Assembly: GCA_034670405.1 (NCBI GenBank)
Contig: JAXDDX010000001.1
Coordinates: 3,880,501-3,944,500, forward strand
Direction: 5' to 3'
DNA: 64,000 bases
Source: Hoplostethus atlanticus
Taxonomy: Eukaryota; Chordata; Actinopteri; Trachichthyiformes; Trachichthyidae
Shown: piece by piece, positions 11,414 to 23,700 of the stretch
Position numbering within the stretch: position 1 is the first letter of the stretch
Layout: each line of letters opens with the position of its first letter
Program-made: the position numbers and the translations under genes
The notes under the pieces: generated by a model
The model's database searches: none
Seen by the model: only the letters and a program-made list of their open reading frames with translations
Told to the model about the DNA's origin: nothing

Positions 11414-11505
11414 CTACACACACATGAAGTGAGACCCGTCAGTGAGCTGAGGGGGCGTGTTAGGAGGTTGTGGATGGGGTGGGGATGAGGATGGCAGGCT
11501 TTTCA
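11414..11505 (-). CDS. plekha5: plekha5 last coding exon, C-terminus HFMCV
   Basis: TTGCAG|TGAAAA to the stop TAG at 11416-11414. It encodes VKSLPSSSPPHPQPPNTP and QLTDGSHFMCV, matching the human end QLTEGSHFMCV. The hydrophobic final Val resembles a PDZ-binding C-terminus; this is inference. Confidence 0.96.
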
Positions 11506-11983
11506 CTGCAACGACACAGAGCAACACGTTGGGCACACACACGGACACACATAAATGCAAAAACAAATGATGTCAGTAGCTAGCAAGCAGACTGCATGAG
11601 AAACAACTCTTCAACTGTATCAAATGAATGAAGAGACTACTGAGACTACAGTGAGTAGGTGTGATGAACACTAGCCACATACACATTAATGGAAGCAGCA
11701 GCAGTTTGATGATAAGCAGAGTAGATCCCACAATAGAAAGTAGTGCTCAAGCCCTAAAAAATAGCCTACCTCTAGCTTTTGTTCTTTGATCCTACCCCCC
11801 CCCCACACCTCTTCTCTCTGTACATTTACCTGCTACTAGCTTGCTGCGTTTGGAGGCTTCTGCTGCCAGCTCAAAGGAGATATTTATCATCTTCTCTTTC
11901 TCCTGTACCGTAGCCTCCTCCTCAGCCTCTTCCTCTGGGCTTAGAGCCATACTAGGGAGCACATTCTGCATGCTGGGACGCAA

Positions 11984-12025
<42 letters not shown>

Positions 12026-12587
12026 CACACAATATATAAAGCATAAATTATATACATATATACAACTCTGGCATAGACACAGTTACCCAAGCACAGACAC
12101 ACAGCATCTCTTAAATCAAGTCCAGGGGGCTGACATTTAGAAGTAAATGTCACTGTAGTGGGGAGAGATGAACATGGACTTTTCTGCACATCTAAGGCAC
12201 TGATCTGCATGAGCAGACAGGCTTTGTGGCCCCTTTGGAGCCGTCTTTGGTGATGTCCTGCCATGACCCTTCGCTTTATTCCTTATGGAAAGCATGCGTG
12301 CTGTCTTGCTGGAAAATATCAACACTTCCCACCTGCAATGAATGCCCTTTCACGGAGGGATCCTTATCAAATATCAAGGGCAGACAGTGCCTGTGATAAG
12401 TGGCCCAAACAGTGGCTTTATTGGTCTAGACGGGTCCTGGTGGAGTGTTTACCTGTTTTTGGCTATGAGCGCTTTGATGCGGTCCACTTTCCTCTGCTTG
12501 TCGGCCTCCTGCGCAGTGCTCAGTACCTCATCGGGGTCTGACTCCATGTAACGCTCAGGGATCAGCACTTTTTCAGGCACAGACAGC

Positions 12588-12670
<83 letters not shown>

Positions 12671-15600
12671 AAATGGGCTGTCAAAGGCTTGTTGGCTCAG
12701 AGAAATAGTTCTTCATGTAGCTAGTATCCAAGGGGAGTAACACATTTGCAAATTCATTTTCAAAATCTGCTTATCAAATGATACACAAACTGATTATGCT
12801 CCTATGTTGCTCAGTCTAGTCAATGACTTAGCCTTGCACTGTGTATCAATACTGGTGTAGTAGCTTTGTAATGTCATTTGAGAACCAGTTCAAGAACATT
12901 TTCTAGCTTTCAATTGTATAAAAATATGAGTTTAAATTTTATTCCAAGTTTATTTCATTATTCTGCTTCAGTTTTGATATTTTGTTGCGGTGGTATTAAA
13001 AATCAAAAACAGATGCTTGGGCTGGCACTGGTAACCATTTAAAACAAATGTATGTGATAATATTAGTAGCCAGTCTTTTTGACCTCTCTAATGAGTAAGC
13101 TGTGCTCTACCTCTCGGTCCATGTTGAAGTGGTCAGTCTGTGAAGCCTCTTTGAGACGGGCAATCTCCTCGGCGGGCGTCTCCTGGTCCCTCACCACCTC
13201 CTGCTCCCTCAGGGAGGCCTCCAGCTCCTCGATGTCAAAGCTCATCACCTCGTCTCTGCGCCTCATTTGAGACTACAAAACACACAGAACACATATAACA
13301 GGAAACACACACACACACAGATTGGATTACACACACAGGATTCCAGGATTTGAGTGTTGAGTGTGTGAACATGATAAGCTCTGATGTGAGCAGTGTGTCT
13401 ACGTCTGTCTGTCAGTCCGTCACATACCTGCATGCTGCGGAAAGGGTTTTCTTTAGTAAACGAGGGGCTGCGGGAGGGTGTGTTCTCCTGGCTGCCGGCC
13501 AGGATGCTGAGGCCTTTCTTCTTCTCCCTGAGCGCCCCCTGCTGGTGGCGGCGAATCCTCTCCAGCTGCTCCTCCACACTCATCCTGGGCCGGGCGCTCT
13601 CCGCAGCACACAGCTGCTGCTCCACCGCACTGCGTGGACGCTCCTGTTAGCCGGAGAGGACAATCACATGCACAGATGCAGAGCACAGAGGGACTCAGAA
13701 AGAGACAACACACGCACGGATAGACTTAAAGTTCACTCTTTCTGAAATTAACACGTGTGCATGCACATACGGAAACAACCTGACTGCTGTACACTCGCAC
13801 TCCTGTTGCCACACATGGGTGCACCCAGAGAGACTGAGGGCCTGTTAATGCCTGAGAGGGAGAGCCTAATGATGTGAACTGAACTGGGGAGAAGTTGTTC
13901 ATTCTCAGGTCTGCACCATGCTGGAGGGGTTGGCAGATCTGGGTAATGTCTAGAGCCTGAGGAGAGGCAGCCCCCACTGTCCATATTGTTCAGGACAGGC
14001 TATGTGTGTGTCTGTGTTTGCCATGGGACAGTAGCTGAACTTTATAAAGTTATACCAGTGTTTCCCATACATAGGCTCATCCGTGGCACACTACCACAAC
14101 ATCGGCACGGCCACCACAAAATAAAAAGTTGGTCAATGTATAGAAATTGATCTAAATCAATCTATAACACATCACCTTATGTTCACACCAGAGACTAATC
14201 TCGCGGCGCTGGCACACACATGCCTTGTTTTCTCATATGCTTGTGTGAGACAGACATCACCTGCTAGACGGACAAGGCCACAGTCTGACTTCAAAATAAG
14301 TGTCCAGTGTGGAGAGTCTGTCGCAATGGAAAGGGAAGGCTTTGAACTAAAATGTGTAAGCCATGACAGAATCAAACTTTCGAGTCCCCCAGATGCCATA
14401 CCACCACAAATAAAGTTCTGAGCTAAGGGAAACACAGCATACTATATAACCATCTTTCTCTAAAAGCAGGGGCACGCCCTACACTGTGGTGCCCTAATAA
14501 CATGGTTAGTAGATTAAAGTTGAGAGTGTCTGGGGCTGGAAACTGTGTATAAATCAGGCTCGGGGTTTATTTGACTGCAGCCCTTTGGGAGAGTATGAGT
14601 CACACCCTGGCCACAGTATGAGTGGCTTCCACTGCCACATGTCAGCTTTCAACAAACAGCTTGATAAACAAAACAACCCATCAAGGGTGGAGTAAACGCT
14701 TCAGCCACTGAAGTGGTGGCCACTTCACTGCTGCCCATTGGAGACTCAAAATGAGCTCTGGCAGTAGGAAGACGACAAGCAGGGCACAGCAGAGCAGACA
14801 TGAGTCAGAAAGTATGTGTAGATTATTCTCAACATTTATTTTAACCTGCTTGAGGTGAAGACATGGGTGGGGTTTGGACAGTAAGCGGCAGAAAATGTAT
14901 CCTATTTGACAATAAATGACGCTATCTGAAGTGCCCCGATATGGCAAACACGACTCATCTGGCACCCAAAAGGTTTACACAGGTTGCTAAGAGTTATTTG
15001 CAGTTACTTATAGACCGAGGTCTACAGCGGAGCAGTGAGGACTGAAAGCTGGGACCCACCGTCCTGGGGTCAGGCTTCCTTCCCTTCCTCAGGGTAACGT
15101 ATGAAGCTATGGAGGAGGACTCGGGCATCGGGGACTTGGTCCTGGGCGGGACGATGCCCACTGGGTAGGACATCCCTGGGTGGGCAAGAGGGGCAAGAGG
15201 TCAGAATGTGAATGTGTTTTCTTGACAGTCTCATAATGCTTCTTGGTATCATGACTCTTGGTCTCGTATAGTAGTGTATGATAAAATGATGGGACCACGA
15301 CAACTCCACAGTACCTTTGTTTCCGGAGGGTTCTCGCTCAGACGTGTGTTCAGATCTGTCCTCCCCATTGCTCTCATCCACCTCTGCTACAGTGGTGAGT
15401 TCTGGTTCACTCTTATACAGCCTGTAGTCTGGACCCTGCAGAGAAGGAGAGAAAGACAGAGTTCAGCACACATACAGTAAGGCTCTGCTGTACAGTTGAG
15501 AGTTTGGCTCCAAACTGAGATATCCACCGTTTGAAAAAAGTCACATCTTGACTTGTAGAATGACTAGTAGCACAAATACTGGTAGGTTTTAAAAGATAGT

Positions 15601-17726
15601 GAGTAACTTCAGTCCTTGATTGACAAAATTATATTGGATACTCTATAGAGATATTGACGGACAGATGGATATATTAGTTTGCAGTAAAACTCTTCATGCC
15701 GTTTCAGTTCAAATCACACAGCATCACAGCCAAATGAAAAATTAAGCAACAAGCAAGACACATTCAAACTCAAGCATGGCTGAATTTGAAATAAAGGACA
15801 GGGCACAACAAAAGCTGCCAGGAAACTTAATCAACCTCTGAAATAACAAGACAGCGTACAAACACAGAAAATAATACGTTTCAGCACAAAAAGGGGATAA
15901 AAAAACGATGTGTGGATGAGGCTTCTTCCAACAAGCTGTTGAATAAAATGGATGATGGGGGTGAGGTATCAACTAAAGGGAGGAATATAATCCAACAGAA
16001 ATGGGATGTCCATCAAAATGAAAGCGAAAACCATCACAGTGGACGATGATGAGTGATGACGGAGCTGAGGGGAGGGTTGACGGTGGGGTCAACAGGTCAA
16101 CAGCCTTACGCTGTGCGTGCCAATCCTCTGACTGGCCTTCCTGTCCTCCGGTCTGTGGAGCGATGAAGGACGCACGCCGACATGGGAGAGCAGGAGGGGC
16201 ACGGTGGGGTAGGGGTTGGGCTCGTAGGATTGGGGTAGGGGCGGCCGCGGGGGTACCAAGTCCTCCTCCTGGGGATCATACAGGGCATGACAAGACAGGA
16301 GGCAGGGTGACACATGGGGCCACCACGCCTGCTCAGGGCAACAGCCATCTGGTACAGGGTACTTTTGGCCCGCAGGCTGGGCAAACCAGCTGATTAGCCA
16401 GAGAGAGCTTCACAGCCTGTTACAAGGTACCGGACACATCCACTCAGCTGCCACCGAGCATCTGAACATATGCAGGATTGGCAGCTGTTACACAGTGAGA
16501 CAACAAAACTATCACCACAAAGACAACTAAAGGAGCTCTGGGTAAGACCAAGGGTATCCATACAGTTTTTTGTTCTGCCTCACCTCGTTCTTGTGTTTGT
16601 TGGAGATGGGCTTGGACCCATAGTAGCTTGTACTGTCAACAGCATTCCTCTGGGCTTTGTGTTTACTGAGGGCCTCCATCACATCCTGGATCCTCCACAG
16701 CTCTTTCTGGATGTGGACATGCTGCTGGCTGGGAGGCTCCGTCTGGGCGCACACAGATAGACAGTTACACACACACATACACACACACACACACACACAT
16801 CCACAAATCAACTCACGTAGACCGCTACTGAACATTTAATGTTGAGCTCCAGGGCTAATGTTGAACCGGGGCAAGCAAAAGGCAGGAGGCAAGATGAGGG
16901 AATAAAATGAAAGAGACAAGAAAGTGCGATAGTGAGAGGGGAGAATAATAGATCGATTGAGGTGTGCAGTCATGCTTCGACCTGCTATGTGAGAGAGGCA
17001 TTAGGCCCCTGACAGCAGAGAGAGAGAGAGAGAGGGGGAGAGAGAGAGAGAAGACAGGTAATTATCCCTTCCCTACTGATGATGGGTTTGTCTGTGTGTG
17101 AAGGGCACTCATGTTGAGGCTGCCCAGGCTCCCTGCTGGCCCTCCGACTTCCCTCTCAGCCTAGAATGAATTTGTCTGGACTCCGACTCCACCAGGAATA
17201 AAGTTGCAACACTTTCTCTCTCTGTCTCTTCACCTCTTTCATGTTCAATGGCGACATATATCACAGACAGAATTAAGACCCGACCTCATCATCGCTACAG
17301 TCAATCACTCCCCACGTAGCCTTGATCTCTCTGCAATATAGTCAATAAAGTGTTAGAGCAACAATTGTCTGGAGTTTTTTCCTTGCGCCTACAACAAGGA
17401 TGACTGGATGGTCAGGAGAATCTTCTGCTTCTTCAGCTTCCTTTGAAGCTCTGTATGTACTACAACCACGCTCCAAGACTATTATAGCATGCCGGTGTTA
17501 GACGGCAGAAGCGGTGCAAGATCAAAACAGTGCGGCTCCAGTCTGAAGACCGATCCCACCTGAGGGCTTCCCAGGGCTTCGAGCTGCTCCAGCAGGTTGT
17601 TCTTGGCCACAGTCACATCTCCTTCCAGCTTCTCGAACTCCCTCCAGGACCGCTCCAACTCCTGGTGGGGGACAGAGACACGCTTTGCTAATCACATTGT
17701 CATATCAACTTGCAGACACCAGCTCT

Positions 17727-17768
<42 letters not shown>

Positions 17769-20700
17769 ACTCACAGTGCTGACTCTGGAGAGCTCTCTGC
17801 AGGTGCTGAGCAGGCCGCTCTGCAGCACATCTCTCTGCTGGATGACACTCTGCATGGCGGCTGGGTTATCACAGCCCATCTCGATCTCCTGGCTGGCTGA
17901 AAGCAGCGCCGTCTCCAGGGTATGCTGCAGAAACACACAACAATCACGCACACGCACGGACACAGCATGACCATGTAATATGTCAGCATTACCATCTAGA
18001 TAAGCTAACTTTAGCACCCTCAGTAGTGGATCATGTTAAGTCTACATAGATAAACACAGGCCATCGTTTCACTTGTGGGGTACTTCTAACTCGCTGTCAG
18101 TACGAACAGTCTCTTCATGCCTGTCAACACTTGTCAAGTTAGATTGACAATTTTACAGTTGGTTGACAGTGGACACAGTCAAATACATTTAAGTTGACAT
18201 GGCTAAACATTATAACAGATAAGAATACAATATAGACGTTACTTTTCAGTTTGTATTTCAATGTTTTTATCATTTGGGCTAATAAACTAAACTATATTTG
18301 GTCTACCAACACTGTAAAAGGAAGTGGTTTGGATGGGAATCTACAAGCAGGGAGGGGTGTGTACCACATGAGTGTGTTTTTTCTTGTATTTTTATTTTTC
18401 CACTTAGCCCCACCTCTTTGTATGCATCTATAACAGTGATTTAGTCGGGTAAATGCTGATGACGTCAAGTGCAGCAGGGTTTGTTTACCTTCTCTCTGTG
18501 CAGCTGCTGAAGTTTGTCCTCCTGTGTCCACACCACCTTGTCCTGCTCGCACAATCTGCTAAGTTTGGCCTGAGGAGAACAAGAATAACGCCCTCATCGA
18601 TCATAGGATCAGATACCGCCATACCTGTATCGTCAGCTTCTTTAGAACAGGTCACAGCAGGAGCAAACAGTATGCACTTGAATAGAGCATCGTGTCATGA
18701 AAACTTACGTCAATGTCCACCTCTTCTGGCCTGCACATGTAGACGTGTTCTCTGTAGTCCTCTGGACCCAACTGTAGGGGGAGAAAGACAATGTCAGAAG
18801 GACAGAGACACCAAATACTCCATACACATTAGAATCAGGAGATCTAATGCAGTGTCATGACATGGCTCTCTCACAGAGACAGGGTATTTGTCCTTGGGTT
18901 GGAACTCATATTTCCACTGAATCAGACAAACTAAGTTAGCAAACCAACAGTCGGCGAGCAGCCAGTCTAAACATAGTCTCTATTCTGACGGTTCTGGTGC
19001 CTCGCGTTTCAACATCCACAATCATTTGTCTCCATCAGCACAATGTAGTGGTTTTACTGGCAGTGCAAGGGGAAGGCATGTAAAACAATCATGCTTACTA
19101 AAAATCCAGCATCGAGGCATTGGCCGTGCCCAGTGGTTGTGTTGTTTCCCCGCACATGCTTTGCACAGCTACGTGGTCCAAAGGAATCCGCCTGTCTGGT
19201 AGCTGTGGTCAACTTCAGTGTGTGTGTGTGTGTGTGTGTGTTTGTGCCTAGTAAAACTACAATATGATTTGAAAATAATCCCAGATGGCATACTACCCAC
19301 AGACCTCCTTAGTGAGTTTTAACATACCTTATAATGTTCAGAAAATGTTGATAAACAAGTCTTGGTTACTTTAATCCAGGCCAACATATTGACCTAAATA
19401 GCACAGGCAGCACTAATGACTGCTTTAGCATATGGTCCTAATGTCAGCCTGCACTGCAGTTGCATTTGAAAAACAGCCTAGTCTACAGTCTGAACTAGTC
19501 TACACTCCAGCAGGCCTGCATAAATGTAGCTCCAGGACAAAGAACAGAAAACAACAACAACAACAACCCTCTTGGTTCTTATATTAATGTGTGATTCCTC
19601 TACTTCTTCTACAGAAACAAGAAGCCACTCTACTCAAAGCAGGGGAAATCATTTCAACTGCATTGGATTCCATGTTTCCACATAGTGCATTCATGAAGTA
19701 ATGCTTCACCCACTCTTCCAAACCAAACTTGCATGCATACACACATATATTCTCTTCTGAACACCTTTTTTTGTTCAAGTGAACCACACAGCACAGTTAA
19801 AGCAGGTGGGACATGTGAACCAGGTGGCATTCCACACAGAACATGCAGGCTATCCCACAGCTCAGGGAGCTTCAGTGTGGTGTGGCATGGTGTGGACTAC
19901 AGTGAGGTGCGGGTGGGTGCAGCTGAACAGGTGGGAATGCAGCTGTTGCTGGGCTGGTATGCCAACGAATGGGTGGGGTGGTGGGGGGCAGTTAGCGTCA
20001 CTTTTACACCTCCAGAGGTGGTCACAAAAGTGGCAGAGTGATGTCACAGCAATCACCACACACAAGGCTGGCCCTCTTTATCCCTTCCATCAGCACAATG
20101 ATACGAGGGAGAGAGTAATGTAAACAGGTAAGAGTTAGAGAGAGTAGACCACAGCTGTCTCTGTGTACCAACAAACCTCCCAGAGTTACACCACAGAGCA
20201 TGCTCAGGTCCGGTTTGTTTAATCTTAAACCCCTAAATCCTGCTGTTTTATGAGTCTTATTATCTGACTGGCTAGAAAAGGATGCAAATAAACAGCAACG
20301 CTGCATGGCTCCAATTGACTTGCAGCTGGGGACTGTATTATAAGTTGGCATGTATATCTGCTTTAAGATGGTGCAATATCTAGGCCTCCCAAAACTAAAA
20401 CAGCGATGCCAGGAGTGAAAATCAGCTCACTGTACTCTCAAATTACACCATTAAAAACAATCCCATGCTTGCTTTAGATAGGGCACTCCATTTTTACCAG
20501 GAAAAAAGTCTTGGATAATGAGCTGAGCTGCGTTCTGCAGGGGAAGTGACAAGTCGGCAACACAGAATTAAGTCACACCAATTACAGTCTTCCTGCCAAC
20601 TCCGGGTGGCTTGGCTAATGAGAAGGAAGACATTCTGCACAGGGTTATGAAAAATCACATATACTCCTCCCTCCTCTAGTTAGGGCACAAGACAAAACAC

Positions 20701-23700
20701 AAGACAAGAGGCTTCGCCCACTTCAACAATCTGGGAGAAATCATAACCTTTGCTAGCGGTAGCGAATTAAGCTAGTCCAGTCCCACAGCTAGGTATACCT
20801 CCAAAGCTTGAGTGTTTTCTAAAAGAACAGTAACTAGGGGAATAAAGTGTACCCAGCCCACACACACAAACCTGACAGTGAGGAAGGGGTTTAACTGGAC
20901 AGTGAAGCATACACATCATAATACTCTGTACAAGCCATGCCCACATCGGTATGACTTCTCACGAGAAGAGGAGACAAATCAAAAGCAATGGATGAAGAGG
21001 CATTGGCAATACAAACAATACAGGGAGACTGATCTTGAGATGCCATGAGGACTTGGACACCAGAGGAGGAGCATTGCAGAACAGACCAAAGAACAACAGC
21101 AACTGGAGAGGATGAGGAGAAGCAAAGCCTTTGGCTGGCCTTACTTGCTGGTAAAGTTGAGGCCTTGGGGCAGAGTTCTCAATCAAAGTGTGAGTCATGA
21201 CGATTAATGGGTCATTTTCCTTCATCTAGTTCAGTGTGGAGAGGAGCAATATGGCAAGTGTCAGTTTATAGCAGTGCTTCATTTCAGAGACAACACTGTC
21301 AATGCTGTTACACCTCGCTCTCTCTCATAAAGAAGACTCAAACATACACACTTGCATCCAAAATGGAAAGGAATGGCTACAGCAACAAGAGATGCTTACA
21401 AATTGAATCAGAAAGACACTGAAGCAACAAGCTCTAAGACAATTACTGCATTATCAGCAGTGGAAAGCTCTCTTTACATCTCGATGTATCCTAGTGGTGC
21501 AGATGTAGCAAGCACTATCGCTTCTATGTGGGCTGGTGGTACATAGTGAATGTTAAGATGTTCTATTTCTCGATGCTTACACAGGTCTGAAGCTAGCTCA
21601 TTTAAACATGAAAGACCTATGTAAGACCTCGTCACTGTAATTGTTAGCAGAGAGGCTCTTCTGTGAATGCCTTTGATACCTCTGTGTGTTCAGCGCTACA
21701 CTATATGGACTATATATGGAAGTGAGGTGGTTGGTCAACACGATTCCCAGCAGTGTATTGCTGTAACACTGATGACTAGCTTACAGAAACAGAATGATAT
21801 CCAGCTGTTAACGGTTAGTACATCTGACAAACAGTGAGTTTCAGCGAATTTAATTCCTTTCAGTGGTTTTCAGCAGACAGTCTTGACCTCCAAAAGTCAA
21901 ACAAGAACAGCAAACCCTGAAATTAGTTCAGTTAATGACAGGAGGAGACTGGGCCATGCATTACCCCACCTGGTTGTCCAAATACATGAGGTTCCTTTGG
22001 AGGTGATGGGAGAGAATGTCGTTCTAGTCAGCAGCAGAGAGCAGAGGAGAAAGGAGAGCAGAGGAGAGAAAAGTGAAGAGGAGAGTAAGACAAAAGGAGA
22101 GGAAGTCATTCACTCTCACAAACGCAGGCAGGCATGCTCACACACACACACATGCCGTGCATACACAAGAATAACCAGGCACAGAGGAAGGCAGGACCAG
22201 TCAAGGTGAGGCAAACAGGTCAGGTCCCAGACATACTGTGTAAGATGACAGGATGAGTAGGCTGTTGGACACTGGAGTGCCATAATGGCCAAATAGTCAT
22301 TTTTGTGTGGGTGCACCCAAACTCTTGACCGGGTGCAGGCAAGTCACAAGGCAAAATAATGAAACAAAAAAATGATACCCAGACCCTGGATTTGATGAAA
22401 ATAGGTTGAGGTTGAAATGTTGCTGAAAAACCCCCACTGGGATCATGAATCCAGGGTGTGAGTATTTATACTATTTTACTGGAATACACAGTAAACTCAA
22501 GGCAATCATCTTTGGCTGTAGTGCATTGAACAGTTGGTTCATGGTGGATCTATGGATCTATACCACAGTATAACTGTTCAAGAGGATGAATCAATTACGT
22601 GCATTGTGCTGTATGGCGTGAAACATGTACTTGATAAACAAGTCTGAGTTGATATTAAAAATAGAAGACAAATAGTGTTAGTGTTAGTGTTAAAGTGCTT
22701 ACATGCTGCCAGTCAATGTTGTGGCATGAATCCCTCAACCCCAAACCATTCTCCACCTCAAGTCTAGTTGACCTACATCAGTAATGGTCAAATCTGTAGT
22801 CTGAGAGGAGACTGAGAGGAGACTTAGAGGAGACTTAAAAAGCTAAAATCCTGAACGTACGCCAGTGGGCTAAGCCTCCTCAGCTGGTCTCTCTTTAAGA
22901 TCGCCAATGGCTTTAAATTGGACACTTCATTTTCGGCTAACATCTTTCTTGATTCTTCAGGGGAGTAGCGTGTCTCAATCAGCTGCATGCTTGCTTGTCC
23001 TCACTAAAGAAATAGCTCAAATGTAGTGTAGAAGTGTTTTGGGAGAGGTTGATACCAAAAGTAGCTGATCCCCAAGTGTGATGAATAGACAACTTCACAG
23101 TCCTAGATGAAGAAAACGCCTTGTGTCAGCATAACTACTGTAACGCCTTTCCTCCCCAATTCGGCCACGTGTGACCCCAAAAAAATCCTTTGGATCGTGA
23201 CGGATGACCGAAGCGGGTGACGATGGCACACACACACAAATACAAATGCCTTGCAGGGAGACCTCTGGGGGCCTGACCTTTGGGTTGTTGCCATCGGTGT
23301 TTAGTTGCATAAGCTGTGCTACAGTGTGCTCCCGGATACTGTTTAGCTCTGCCTGCTGCCGCCGCAGCTTTATCAGCAGCAGAGTCAGCTCCTCGGGCTG
23401 CACGGGAGGGAGGGAGGTACACACAGCCACCAGGAAACAGGGACACGCCACAGGGGGGAGTGGGAGGGAGAGAACACACCAGGACAGGAGATTTAGTGGT
23501 ACTGGGTTCCCTACAGGTGAGCAGTCTATCAAGGTATTGAGTTATCATGCAGCTCAGGGACCATGGGATTATCCAAGGGGTTTTCATTGTCAGCAGCATG
23601 CACGTTCTAAATGCCCACTAAAGACAGAGGAATAGTGCAGCATTTATTACATGATCCAGTTCACACGTTCCCAGCTCCGTGACGACATAGCACTGCGTGG

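Larger units (their letters stand above)
11506..18708. other. plekha5 introns of the 3' region
   Basis: Introns between the exons from 11505 to 18709 are short (about 0.1-1.4 kb) and microsatellite-rich: CA/GT at about 11988-12030, AG at 12588-12665, CA at about 16768-16799, GA near 17015-17052 and GT at about 17730-17764. The 1.4-kb intron 13644-15059 carries a hAT-like element. No extra exon was recognised. Confidence 0.7.
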
